Shown: positions 37,138 to 49,820, numbered from the stretch's first letter. The stretch: 64,000 nt of DNA from Anaeramoeba flamelloides (GCA_027625915.1 JANTQA010000047.1:13392001-13456000), one strand, 5' to 3'. Numbers and translations are program-made. The notes: a model not told the origin generated them from the sequence alone.

Positions 37138-37975
37138 GATTACATTACTTTAATTTAATATTTGATCAAGATTTTCTTTGTTTTAACTCAGTTGGATCAA
37201 AATATTTGAAAAAAGAATTTCAGAAGCAAATTTGTAAAAATATTTTTGGTAAAATAATAATAAATATTAATGGGGCGAAAAATTCAAGGTAAAGAATTGT
37301 TAGGATTCTTACAAATTAGGATGGAAAAGAAAAAACATCTTGGAAAATTATAAATTTATCATTTTTTTTTTTTCATTCTTGATCTCAAAAAAATTATATG
37401 GAATAGTGATCTTTTGTGTTTGATCTTAGAAAAAATGAATATTTATTTCTAATTTTCCAAACCAAATCGGGTCTTTTTTTTTCTTATGGATATTATATGA
37501 TTAATTTCTCTCTTTCGTATAAACACATTTCAAGATCAAAAACAAAATTTAATAAAATCAAAAATTTAATTCAAAAAAATATTACAGTCAGTTCCACTTT
37601 TAAAGTACAAACTTTCAACAAAATTTACGGCACAATAAATTTCTCAAATTAAGGCACAAAATTCAAATTCTAGTAAAATAATTTGGATTGAAAAAAAATT
37701 CCAAAGTTTGAGCCTTAATTTGAGATTTTTTTTGTGCCTTAAATTTCGTTGAAAGTTTGTGCCTTAAAAGTGAAACTGAATGTAAAAAATTTAAAAAATA
37801 AAAGATTCAACGCTGAATTAGTTTTAGTTTCGTTTTCTCTTTACAAATAAAGTAGTAGATGGTATTTTGGCTAAAAAGTTTCAATATCTAATTACACATT
37901 AACAATATTTTTCATTAATGTTCACACAATTAATTTTTTTTCAAAATGGTAAAATTTAACTGCTTTATTTAGGAA
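36519..37975. mobile_element. family-G element interrupted by a family-C element
   Basis: Collinear with the copy at 8406-9625 (shared GAGTTCCACCATTAATGTGAA, AATGGGGCGAAAAATTCAAG and CGTATAAACACAT-type blocks). It is interrupted at about 37584-37783 by a 200-bp family-C palindrome absent from the other copy. Ends are more decayed than in 8406-9625. Confidence 0.65.
37584..37783. mobile_element. family-C palindromic MITE with TA duplication
   Basis: Begins TACAGTCAGTTCCACTTTTA and ends GTGAAACTGAATGTA. The arms pair over most of the 200 bp (AAACTTTCAACAAAATTTA against TAAATTTCGTTGAAAGTTT). Its ends are fixed by comparison with the uninterrupted family-G copy, and TA flanks both sides. This fits a Tc1/mariner-type or similar TA-inserting MITE. 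Confidence 0.8.
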
Positions 37976-39522
37976 TCTAAATAAAAAATTTCATATTTGG
38001 TGTTTTTTAATTACTTTACTGGAATATCAATATAGAGACAAAAATATTTTTCTAATATTGTATAATGATATTTAGAACCATCTAAAAGTAACTATTTTGC
38101 TTTTTTATTTTACTTACTCAATGATTCTTTATATAAAAACCCAAATATTGGTTATTTTTGAGATTTTATTCTAAAACTATAAGTTTTGATAATTTATACT
38201 ATTTTCCATTCGAAACGGTAAATTTATAAGAGGAAATTAAATTACATTTAAACCATGTGAATAGTTATGAGAAGAGAAAAAACTTTTGTGTAAATTCAAA
38301 AAATAAAATATTTTTGTATATATATTGCTTTTTTCTATTTTTTTTTTCACAAAAGTAATAGTTTTTATTTTTTTTTTTATTACAAGACCTATAGACTTAA
38401 AAAAACACTTATTATTTTTAATTTTATTGAAACTCGAAAAACACACATAGAAAATTAATATCAATTCCAATTCAAAATTTCTAAATTCTTCAATTGAAGA
38501 TCAAAATTAACATTTTTGTTTTTTTCTAATATAGTTTCCCTAAGAATTAAAGTTTATAGCTTTTTATAAAGAAAATCTATATATTTATTATATTTAGTTC
38601 TTGGGCGATATAAACTATCTCCCAATATATTTTATTTCTCTTATTGTTAATTTGTTTACTAAAATATAAATATTGAAAAATTTTGATTTTTGTAATTATC
38701 TTTTGGGTATTTGATAGAAAATTAGTTTACTAACAATACAAGTAACTAACCCGTGAAAAATAATCTATTTGTTTATTATTTAATAGTTAAAAACACATTA
38801 TTCACATATAATACACATTTTGGGAAAATTGAAATGAAAATCTTATTCAACTTTGGAGCCTTTAGATTAATGATTTAATCTTTAAGTTTTTCTCAGAATT
38901 TTACTTTTTGTTCTAAATTCCTTGTTTTTTAATATATAAAAAACTTATATTTATTTATAAGATTAATTTTTACTATTATTTTAATAATATAATTTTTGAT
39001 ACATAATCTGAAAAACAAATTTTCAAAAAGATCTTTGTAAAGTCAAATATTTGGGTTTTGACTTTAAAAAAAAAACTATAAAACTGAAAATGAAAATGAA
39101 TAGCACAGAAAACTATTGATAGATATACATATATCTTCAAAAACACCAATTCTTGATTTAGATATTTTAAATATTATTTGAAGTAAACTAGATTTCAAAA
39201 ATTTTGACTCGCTTTATAATGTTAATTAAAGTTTTTTTGAGGGTTATTTCAGTCTTCTTATCAAAAAAATATTTTCAAATTTTTGGATCAGAATTATTTT
39301 TTCTAATTTGTCAAATTTTTATTTTTCTTTTGATTTTTTTTTTCTTTATTTTTTGAAAAATTTTTCTTTTTTTTTTTTGGAAAAGATCATCTTATAAAAA
39401 AAAAAGATCTTCGAAAATACAAATAATCATAAAGAAAATTGATACTATTCAATGTCTTTTAAAAATGAATTTAATTCTTAGTAAAAAATCTTGTGGTTAA
39501 ATTTCTGATATTTAAAGTTCAG

Positions 39523-39722
39523 TACAGTCAGTTCCAACCTTAAGACACAAACTTTGAACAAAATTAAACGAACAAAAAAAATCTCAAATTAAGGCACAAA
39601 ATTCAAATTCTAGTAAAATAATTTGTGAAAAAAAAAATTCCAAAAAAAGTGCTTTGTTTTAAGATTTTTTTGTGTCTTAAATTTTGCAAAAAGTTTGTTC
39701 CTAAAAAGTGATACCGACTGGA
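39523..39722. mobile_element. family-C palindromic MITE, copy 2
   Basis: Begins TACAGTCAGTTCCAACCTTA and ends near AAAAAGTGATACCGACTG. Shares the internal AATTAAGGCACAAAATTC block with the copy at 37584. About 200 bp, no coding capacity. Confidence 0.75.
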
Positions 39723-40903
39723 ATAAACAATCTGTAATGCTTATTTCAAAAATTTATTCTTACTTTTTTTTATTTTTTGGTTTTTTCAAATTCTTGGAAT
39801 CTGGTTTATAGATTTATTACAGTAAAAAAAACTAAAAAAAAAAATAATTTATTGAAATGATGAATTGATTAAAAAGAAATTCGAACAAACTCAAAACTAA
39901 GATAATATCATTATAGTAGCTAATTATTTTTCTAAATTGCACCTTCTAAAGTAATCTTTTTTCTTTAAAAATATCTTTTTTTATGGAACTAAAATATAAT
40001 ATTTTGTGTCTAAGAATTTTTTCTACAATTGGCTTACAATTCAAAATTTTATTTATCTATTTGAATTTAATTGATTTATAGTTGAATTTTCAATGGATCA
40101 AAAACTAGTAACGTCTTTAAAGATTTTTTTATTGTGATTAAAAAGGTAAAATTATACCCAAAAAATTGTAAATATATCGATAGAGTGAATAGTTCGTTTT
40201 GAATGCTTTAAGTTCATTTTTTATATAACTTATTTAAAATATCAAAAATATTGGTATAGGTTAACTTGGAATTTAATTACACCCATTTTATTTTACGATG
40301 GGATAAAAAATTCAAAAAGAAAAAATGAAACACGATTTTAATTAAGAAAAAATATCATATTTTTTAAGTATAAGAAGTTGGAAATAGGAAAATTGATTTT
40401 GGATTCAGATTTTCTTATCAAATGCTGATATATAGATTGAAATAAATCAACAAAAAAAAAAGCCCAAAAATAAAATAAAATTAAAATTACTATGTTTATT
40501 TATTCAAATATTAAATTAATTTCTTTAAGGATTTTCTTTAAAGTAGTTTTTAATTTGCAAATAGTGTATTTTTTCTATAATTTTGTCAAGTAGCAATGAC
40601 AAAAAATGATTTCCCTTCCTTTAATTAAACATTATTACAATGAACCTATTGCTAATTTCTAAAAGAAAATGCAGTACAAAATCATTTATGTTTTCTTAAA
40701 AACCAACAAGATTTCTAGACCAAATAATCCCACAATTAAAAGTTTTAAGAACTATTTGAAAATATTCTTGTTTTTAGAGTATTTTTTATTCTTTAAATCT
40801 TGTGAACAATCACAAGGAAATAAATATAGATATAAGTATTAACTATTTGAAAGAATCTCTAACAAACTAATTATCTAAAAAGGAGTGTTCAGAAACCAAT
40901 TTA

Positions 40904-41391
40904 TAGTAATGAAAAAAATACCGGACATGAAAAAAATCCCGGTCAAGATTTTTAATTGTGAGAATTAGTAAAATTTTTGTCTAATTTCAATGAAATCCTT
41001 ATTATAAATAACCAATTTTTTTATGAGATTAGTAATAAACCTACCTAAAGTCCATTAAAGTAAGGTGTCTCTAGAATACTTGAGTAATTGTTTGATAGCC
41101 ATATGTTGATCAACTTTTTTTGAAAAGCAATCGAGTTTTATTGAGGTTTACTAGAGTTTGGAAAATGATAATTTTTCTTCTTGTTTTTTGATTGATTGAA
41201 TGGTGTTTTGAACAAGTGTAATTTCATCAAACATCATTCTAATAAGTGGGGGGGTTATAATTGAAAAAGTTCGATTCTTAAAAAAAGGAATTTGATTGTA
41301 AATAAATGAAATTACACAATAATTTTACTAATATTCACAATTAAAAATCTTGCCCGGGATTTTTTTCATGTCCGGTATTTTTTTCACTGCT
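40904..41391. mobile_element. family-D MITE with about 75-bp TIRs
   Basis: Left end GTAATGAAAAAAATACCGGA continues to AATCCCGGTCAAGATTTTTA. The right end is its inverse (TCTTGCCCGGGATTTTTTTC then TCCGGTATTTTTTTCACTGC), with very few mismatches over about 75 bp. The total is about 490 bp and the interior is unrelated filler. High arm identity suggests a fairly recent insertion. Confidence 0.8.
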
Positions 41392-43065
41392 CTACAAAAT
41401 AATAATAATAGTCTCAAAAAAAAAAAAAATTAAAAGATTACATATTACTATTTTTTAATAACATGTCAAAAATTCCTAAAGTATTCATTACTCTACTGCA
41501 ACAAGTCAAAAATTTAAAATATATTATTGGTGGTATTCTTTATTTACAAATTTTGTATATTCCAATTGGAAAAAATTCTGATTAACTAAGAAAGCCATAA
41601 AAGAAAAATTTTTTTGTGAGACCAATTTTTTTTTCCATTTTTTCTGAACAAGAAAAAAATTAAATTCATTTTATTTCTCACATTATAACAAAATTTTACC
41701 CTGTTTATTGGCATTTACATCATTATTATTCAATAAAAACTCTTTGTTACCAGTAAAATTAATATAAATATTTGTTTTCTTTTTTGAGATAATTCTTTTG
41801 GTTAATTAAAAAAATGATTATTAAACCAATTGAAAAATAATTGTATTTATTTAAGAAGGACAGTTATAATAATTAAATTTTTAAAGTCAATTAAAAATTC
41901 CACTTCGAAATTAAGTTTTTGTTCTAAGATAATATTCGATTTTTCAAAATTAAATTTTTCTTCAAGATATTTGGGAATTTGTTAATTTTATCCACAAAAT
42001 TCAAACTCAATTTTTTTCTGACAAAAATGATTTAAATTGTTATAGGTTTTTTTGTGAATAAGATCAAACAATCTGTTAAAAAAAATTTTTCCAAAATTGA
42101 AATTTTATTTTCAATTTAGAAATTTTTTTTTAAAAACCAGAAAAATACTTTTATAAAACCTTAAAGAAAAAAAAATTTTTGTTGAATAGATCTAAATTTA
42201 ATTAATAAACTTTTATTAAACTTCCATCAAATATTCATTCATTTAATCACCTATACCTCTATTCAGTTTCATTAACTGATATTTAATTTGAAATATTAAT
42301 CATTACAAAAAAGAACCAAATAAAAAAGTTTCTTTCAAAATCAATACTTTCCAACATTAAACTAAAAATATCATATATTTTCAAGAATTAGTTTAATTGT
42401 TAAAAAAAATTATAAGTTACTTTTTTTTCGTTTTATATTGGAAACATACAAATTTTAGATTTCAAAAAAGAGACTCAAATTTATAAATTGTTTGTTTGAG
42501 TTTACTCGTTTATTTCATAAGTCGAAACACAAATTACAAAAAAAAAATTTTAAAGATATTTTCAAGATTTCAATTTGATTTTTAAAAATACTTCTCCCTT
42601 AAAAAAAAATTCCTTTAAAAAAAAAATATTTTTTGCAAGATGAAAAAATGAAAAAAATAAGCTGCTTAAAATCTTTTTTTAAATGAATTTATCAAATTTC
42701 TTTTAAAATCGATTTTTGAAAAATAATTAATTTTTTTTTTTTTCGAAAAATCTAGCAATGATAATCGATATCGGGAATTCCTTTAAATAGGTCAAATTTA
42801 AAGATTTTTACCAAAATATACTATAACATTATTCTTTATTTGAACCATAATTTTACTTTGGTCTTTTAAAAAATCAAAACATTAATTAGCGTCAATCAAA
42901 ACAAATAAAATGTATAGAAATTTATTTTAATGAATTCTTTTGAAATAAATCATTCAAAATAATAATATTAGAGTAATAAACATAATTATATATATATATA
43001 TTATACTTAAAAATGTCCCGAATAATTTAACATCAAAAAATTTAATTTTCACTTTATTACTTATT

Positions 43066-44765
43066 TTAAAGATTGCTATTCGTATTTTGGTGCACTTCGA
43101 GAATAATCTTTTGCATTTCTCGCTAAGATATAATAATAATATACAAAATATTAGTAAATAAATATAAAAAAAACATTCAAATTATTAAAAATACCACTAT
43201 ATCATTAAAGTGATGAGAATAAATATTTTGAAAAAAAAAAAAAAAAAAAACTTACTATGGCTGTTTTTATATTTTCGGTATCTGTACCGCATGTATAAAA
43301 ATGATGAATTGACCGTTTATTATTTTTACCTAATTCAATAAATTCCGAAGAGATAAATTCTTTTGCACTTTCTGGATCATTATCTTCGCCTGTATATTCA
43401 GGAAACCATTTTTTTAAGGGGACTTTTTTTATTTTCTTTTCGAATAAATCTATTTTATTAAACAAGATTATACAATCAATATTTTCAAAAAATTCATTAT
43501 TTGCTGTTGACTCAAATAATCCCATCGATTCCTTCATTCTATTAATTCCTTCTTCCTCAAATAATTTTTGATCGTATTCAGAAAGAGCAACAACATAGCC
43601 AAGTACTGTAACATCATCAAATTGATGGATCCATTTTCTTCGTTCAGATCGTTGACCCCCAACATCAACAACTGTCCATACTTTGTTTTCTACTTCAAAA
43701 TCTACAACAGTTACCCCCGAAGTTGGTATACGACACAATAAAATATCTCGATCTGTTGGTTTATAATCTTTTTGAGTAATTCGATCAATGTTATCTAAAT
43801 AACTTTTTTTTTAATTAATTAAGCGGTTAAATATTCATAAATTGAAAAATAAATAAAATATTTAAAAATTGGGAGAAAAAATGGGTTTAAAGAAATTTTA
43901 TATCTCAATTCATTTTCGTTTTTCCTTTGTACTTTGTACTTTTTTTTTTTTTATTACAAACCCAAAATACAAAAAAAAATTTTTACAAAAATATATACAC
44001 ATAAAAGAAATTATTTCTCAAATACAAATTAAAACTCATTACGTTATGAAATGAAATATTAATATTTATTTATCATTTATATAAACTACAAAACAAAAAA
44101 ATGAATAAATTGATATAACAATAAAAAAAAAGTTGAACACCTAAAGTTGGAGTTAACACTTCGAAAAAAAGTATTAGTTATTTTTTTTTTTTTGATATTT
44201 TTGCTGATATTTATTGATCAATCAAAAGTTAGAAAAGATCAACTAATTTTATTTTTTTTTTATTTAGATTTTTTTTTTACAAAAAAATATTTCAAAGAAA
44301 TCCATTCAGTTGTAATTTCGAACTTTTAATTTGAAAAAAAAAAAAAGATATAATAATAATTCTTGAATAGAAATCTCAATTCACAATTTTTGAAAAATAA
44401 ATCTTCTTATTAAATAATTTAAATGGTAAATACTAAAATTAGAATTACTAACTAATTAAAGTTTTAACAATTATTTATAGTTTATAATAACCACAAAACA
44501 AAAAAAAAACAAATAATTTTTATTCAAAGAAAAATAAATGCTGTTTCCAACATTTTGGAGTGGAATTTTTAGTTTAGGATTAAAAGGATATTCAACACTT
44601 AATCTGGTAAATAAAAGAATTTTAAAGTGACTAAATTTGTGCTGTCTATTGTAAAGAGTGTTTAGACATTAGTGTTTAGAAATACATTTTAAACTCAATC
44701 TAGTTTTCTAAAAAGAAAATAGAAAAAAAATTAAGAGTAATCAGAAATAAAAAATGAAGAAATAC

Positions 44766-44796
<31 letters not shown>

Positions 44797-46886
44797 TCAA
44801 TTTTGAATTTAAGTTTGGTTTCAATTTTAAATAACACAATTGGCTTTAAAAAGATGAGATAAAAAATGTATAACCGTTGTGGAAAAAAAGTGAAACTGGA
44901 AAAAAAGTGAAACACGGTTTTTAATTGGGAACATTACTGAAAATTCAAAGTAAGATCAATGAAAAAAAGAATAAATAAATAAATAAAGACAAAATGAAGT
45001 ATTCATCACAATAACAGTTTTTTAAATACTATCTTTTAGTATGGGTTTTTCTTTGATTGATCAATTATTAAAAATTTGTTCAAAAAATTGACTATTTTTG
45101 AGATCTCCAAAACCACAAGAACTATTTCGATAAATCAAGTAGATTTAAATTGTGTTTGTTGGGTTGATTGAAAATAATAAAATGGGTTATTATTTGAAGT
45201 TTATTGGTTTCTTCTTTTTATTGGTTTTACTTTTCATTTTCAGTAATGTTCCCAATTAAAAACCGTGTTTCACTTTTTTTCCAGTTTCACTTTTTTTCCA
45301 CAACAGTAAAAACAATTTCTCTTTTCTCGGTTGATGTGCACTCAAAAATGTGTTAATTTTGGAATTAATCATTAATTAATGATTTTGTTGATATCCGTTC
45401 ACTAATTTGCCTTATTTGTATTGAAATATAATTTTGAAAGGGTTTTTTTTTTCTTTTTTTCTTGATACTTTTTGTTTTTCAATTTTTGAAAGATATTTTT
45501 TGATCAAATAAAAATATTCTTTTTTTGTAAGAAACTGGAATTATTTATTTTCATCTCTGTCATTGAAAGGGAGTTGTGAAATTTGTACAATTTTGAATCG
45601 AATCCATAATATATCCAAATTCTAATTTTAAAATCATTTGATTCCTTTTTAATTTATAGCTAAAACAGGAATTTTACAAAAAAAAAAATAAAAATAAAGA
45701 TTATAAATTCATATTTTTCAAAAATACTCAATGTGTACCAATAACTTTTTTTAGTAAATAGCAAATCACCATATTTATAAGAATCAAAAAATGAACTCTG
45801 TAATTCCTGTCACAATTTCTGAAAATATAATATTCTCTAAATTAGCATTACATTTTTTTTTTTTTATTTATTATTAATAGAATCGAGTTATTATACTGTT
45901 TTAAAAAATTATTGTAAAAAAAAAAAAACAAAGATTTTTGATTTTTACAATTTCAGTGGGGTTAACAATTTGAAATTTTCATTATTTATATTTTATTTTC
46001 AAACAAAAACCTGAATTTTAATTATTCGAAATAAATTTATTGATCAGTAAAAATGAGTTTTTCAAGATTAAAAATAAATTAAAATAAAAAAAGAAAGAAA
46101 GGAACTTGAAAAGTTTTACTAATAGTGAGTATCTGGAACTTGTATTTTTGATCTTTTTTCAAAACACTCTTTTAATCCTTTATCTTCCCACAGAGTTTTT
46201 ATCATTTCTTTGAGTTCTGTTGTTTCGTGTGTACAATGTTTGGTTTCTGTATTGATAAATTCACGAGCAATACTCTTTAATAAATATTAATAGAATTTTT
46301 TAAAAATAAAAAAGAGATATTAAAAAGACAAATAAAAAGAGGGATACAATTTTTCGTGTTTGGGGTCAGATTATTTTTTGGAATCAAAAATAATTTGATT
46401 TTTTATTTGATTAATTTGAATTGGGAAATATTATTTTGTTTCTAATATAAGCTCCATCCAAAAATGTGGGGCAAAAAAATATCCATCAATATAAGAATAA
46501 ATTCTTTATTCAGTTATTAAACTCAAAACTTTAGACAAAAAAAAACGAAGCCATTAATAATAATAAAACTCTTGATTAAAATTTGTGTTTATTGATCAAA
46601 GTTCGAAGAATAAAAAATAAAAATAAAAAAAAAATTGCCCCTAATTTTTGGAAAAATATCCAAAATTAGTAATGTCTATTTAACAATCTTTAGTTCGATC
46701 TTTTTTTCAATTTTTTTTTTTGATAATGTGTAAAATCATACTTCAATATATTTTTGATTTGATCTTTAGATTTTTTGTTTTTCATTTGATCATTAACTTT
46801 TTGTTTTTCCCATTAACTTTTTTTGTTTTTTTTTTTTTTTTTCTTTTTTAAAACATTTAAAAAAAGCAAACTGAATGAAAAAAAAA

Positions 46887-46919
<33 letters not shown>

Positions 46920-49820
46920 TGTTTATCTCACCTCTTTAATTGAAGTGTACAACTGTTCTGAGCAATTTTTCCACCAAAGTCCATCGAAGTCAACTCAATT
47001 GTTTAGAATGAAAAGAATTTTTTGGTTGATTTCTTATCACATCTCTTCTGAACTTTGTTAAATTTTGGACAATAATAATAACAAAGTAAAAATGAAAAAA
47101 ATGAAGAATTCGAAAAAATAATGAAATGAGAAATTTGACTCTATTATTTTTTCAAAATTAAAAATTTTGCAAAATAATTTTAATTCAAAAAAAAATATTT
47201 AGAATCCATTAATAAAACTTCAAAATACAAGAAATTAAGTATGATATGTTTAAAAAACATATTATTGTTGTACATTTTGTATAATTGAATTAATATTAAG
47301 AAATAATTATTGAAATAAAAAATGCCCTATATTATTGGAAATAGCTTATATATATATATAAATGATTATGAAGGTTAAGTAAGGGTAGAATAATTAAAAA
47401 ACGAATATATATATATATATTAAAACAATTGCTATAATTATATATTTCTATCTTTCATATTTTTTCAAAAAGATGAAAAGAAAAATCCTGTGTAAACCTC
47501 ATTCCAAAAATTTGGAAACACTTAAAATCAAAAATAGGCAATAATAAAAAGCCCAATTTATTGTATTTTTCCAAGTGTAATATAAAAACTCATTGAATTC
47601 ACCTAGTATGAATGTTTTTATAAGTAATAATTTTTATCCAAATAAAAGAAAAAAAAAATAAAACCAAACAATCAAAATCGGTGTTTCCAAAATGATGAAA
47701 GTGGGCTGAACAAAAAATGTTTTGGTAAATTTGTTGAAATTCAATTTCACGAACAAGTGTTGATTGATAAAAGGCTAGAAATGCAAGCAGCAATTGTTCA
47801 TTGGGGTTTTCTATTTCACTAAACTCAGCTTTAACGTTCTCTCAATAATTGTAAAAAAAATTTCCCGATCTAACGAAAAATACTGATAAATTCGAATAAA
47901 TGTTTTCATATTTTTATTTCATTTTCATTTTTTACATATTTTTTTTTAAATTAGCTTTAAATAAAGTATTTTCTGTGTTTAAGAAACTTTGAAAATTACT
48001 TGATCTTCAAAAAATTCTTTTTATTGGACTTTTTTATCAGTAGAGCTCGAAGAAATACAAAAATGGAAATTGAAGTAAAAATCTATTTCAATTTTTTTGG
48101 GTTAGTCAGTATTTCACGATCATGAAAAAATTTTTACAAAAAAAAATCAAACATTTGCTAATTTTTCACTTTTTGATAACTTCACTTAGAATAAACACTA
48201 TTAGTTAATAAAGGATCTTGGATCAAAAATTACTTTAAAAGATATTTAACAATTTAAGTTGGAAAATTCAATTTTCCAGCAAGATTTTTTTCAAATTTAA
48301 TAGTAAAAAAATTGAATATATTTATTTACACAGTTAAGAGGTTATAATCCTATATTTTAAAAGTATTTTAAATTTAATAAATATCTTTCAAACTGATAAC
48401 CAATTATTTAGACTATTATGAAATTTTTTATTAATATAAATTTAAAAAAATCTTTTTTTTTTGATTTTCCGTTAGCTTTTCCAAAATTTTTCTAGAATAG
48501 AGTAAAATCATAGATTTTTCTCAATTCTTTTGAATTCTGGAAAACCTAGGACACTCACAATAATTATCATCAGTAATTTTTTTTCTCTGTTTCAGTTTTA
48601 TTAGATGAGTGCAATGTTTTCATAACTATTCGTTATTACCTATCAAATTAAATATCTCCAAGTTGAATTAATCTATAATTCATTCTTCCGTTTATTTGTA
48701 GTTTTTTACCCGAAAAATGCCTTTTTTTCTAGACTAGATACTTTTAAAAAAGTTGGTTATACTAACAACAATAAATACAATAGCCTCAAGATTTCAAAGT
48801 TCTGGAATTTTGATTATATCGTGAATAAACTTTATTATTCAATATGAAAGGGTTAAGAAATGGAGTAGTTTTGTCTAACTTTTTTTTTTCAATTTTATTT
48901 TTTCAATCTAGTGTTTACCAAAAGAAAAATATTTTTAACTGTGAAATATTTGCTGAGTTACCAATCTCTAAAGAGGAAACTTAAAAGGACTACGAACCCA
49001 ATGGTCTTCTATTTATCGTTTTAAGATTTTGTATCCTTAATTATGGGAAATAGTTTCGATTCTTGATGGTAACAACAGACTTTTTATTAAATAAAAAATT
49101 TGCGAATGAAGAGATTTCCCTGAGAAAAAGCTTATTCAAACATTCAAGCTAAATCAATGGCTGTTCATTAAGTGTGATTAAATTTGTTTTTTTTGAAAAC
49201 TATTACTTGTTGTACCGGGTAAAAAGCAAAGATTAAATAAAAAATTGTAAAAAGGAATCAAATACCATATTTTCTGGTTCAAAATCCAAATCAAGTGTCG
49301 TCATACCAGTAATGAGAGACTTTGTGTCTTTTACCAAATTTAATTGAATTGTCTGTTTATATAATTCTTTTAAAGGGGTTATTAAAGTGAATACAAAATA
49401 TGAAAAAGGAAAAATGAAGGGTATGTTTAGAATAAAAACAACAAAAAATTTATTCGAGAAAAATATAAAGCTAATTTTTATGCAGTTCTTTTACCTTTTG
49501 TTGTTTCATTAAAACCAGATTTAAAAATTAATCTAATTTGTTTAACAAATGTTGACTTGCCAGACTCGCCAGTTCCTTTTTTATTAAACGTTTTTAAAGA
49601 AGAAAAGAAAAGATCAAAAGAAAAGAAAAATATTTCAGCAAGTTCAACAAAAATTTCAAAAAAGAAAAAAACAATCTGATTGTGCGAATTTAAATATACC
49701 TAAAAGTAATAATTTAACTGTTTTGTGAAGATGTTCTTTGTCTTTTTCAATTTCTTGTTCAAGGACTTGGTTTCTTTCTTCAAGACGTTTTTTTTTTATT
49801 TTGTTTTTTTTGTTTCCCAT
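43066..49820 (-). CDS. heterotrimeric G-protein alpha subunit
   Basis: Model: complement(join(43066..43122, 43256..43802, 46120..46274, 49266..49366, 49495..49575, 49700..49820)), 353 aa (typical length), TAA stop, every phase consistent. It starts MGNKKNKIKKKRLEER: Gly2 is a likely N-myristoylation site and the N-terminal helix is basic. Motifs: P-loop GTGESGKST (41-49); helical domain with LWEDKGLKECFEKRSKIQ; YLDNIDRI; switch I arginine R177 in LLCRIPTSGV; switch II DVGGQRSERRKW with catalytic Q203; guanine-binding NKID (268-271; most family members have NKxD with K or Q) and TCGTDTEN (usually TCATDT). The C-terminus ends IILEVHQNTNSNL. It lacks the Cys four residues from the end that pertussis toxin modifies in Gi. 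It couples seven-helix receptors to effectors at the plasma membrane and should hydrolyse GTP. Exon joins fall inside conserved motifs (LLLL|GTGESG; THY|YYLDN), which proves them. Confidence 0.95.
43803..46119 (-). other. 2.3-kb intron of the G-alpha gene
   Basis: GTAAAA donor at the 46119 side; the acceptor is AG after a nine-A run; phase 2. It contains the family-E MITE (44873-45307). The join restores the conserved helical-domain-to-Ras-domain linker, so the unusual acceptor is secure. Confidence 0.9.
44873..45307. mobile_element. family-E MITE with about 75-bp TIRs
   Basis: Left end GTTGTGGAAAAAAAGTGAAAC, then a second AAAAAAAGTGAAACACGG and TTTTTAATTGGGAACATTAC. The right end is the inverse, ending TTTTTTTCCACAACAGTA. 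Arms are almost identical over about 75 bp and both flanks carry TA. About 435 bp, inside the G-alpha intron. The TIR layout resembles family D (A-run, short G/C word, TTTTTAATTG), suggesting related transposases. Confidence 0.8.
47493..47915. mobile_element. family-B mariner-like MITE, right end lost
   Basis: Left end AAACCTCATTCCAAAAATTTGG and about 420 bp of the interior match the copies at 7664 and 58936 up to the CCGATCTAACGAAAAA block. Beyond that the similarity stops, so the right part is deleted or diverged. Confidence 0.6.
48480..48550. repeat. short palindromic repeat, also near 3370-3435 and 53520-53590
   Basis: The core AGTAAAATCATAGATTTTTCTC is part of a roughly 70-80 bp self-complementary unit flanked by CCAGAATTC-like and GAATTCTGG-like words. 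At least three copies occur in the window, one in the two-RRM intron, one in a G-alpha intron and one intergenic. Often a CCTAGGxxxCT-type word follows. Confidence 0.55.

Larger units (their letters stand above)
34707..43065. other. intergenic, 8.4 kb, element-rich
   Basis: Between the Furry 5' end and the G-alpha 3' end. It contains a family-G element with a nested family-C element (36519-37975), another family-C copy (39523-39722) and the family-D element (40904-41391). About 34.9-35.4 kb is somewhat less AT-extreme and could hold the Furry promoter/5' UTR, but no exon could be supported. No gene recognised. Confidence 0.55.
46275..49265 (-). other. 3.0-kb intron of the G-alpha gene
   Basis: GTATTT donor at the 49265 side, acceptor TTATTAAAG, phase 0. 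It contains a family-B element with an eroded right end (from about 47493), homopolymer blocks at about 46815-46920 and a short palindromic repeat near 48480-48550. Confidence 0.85.
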
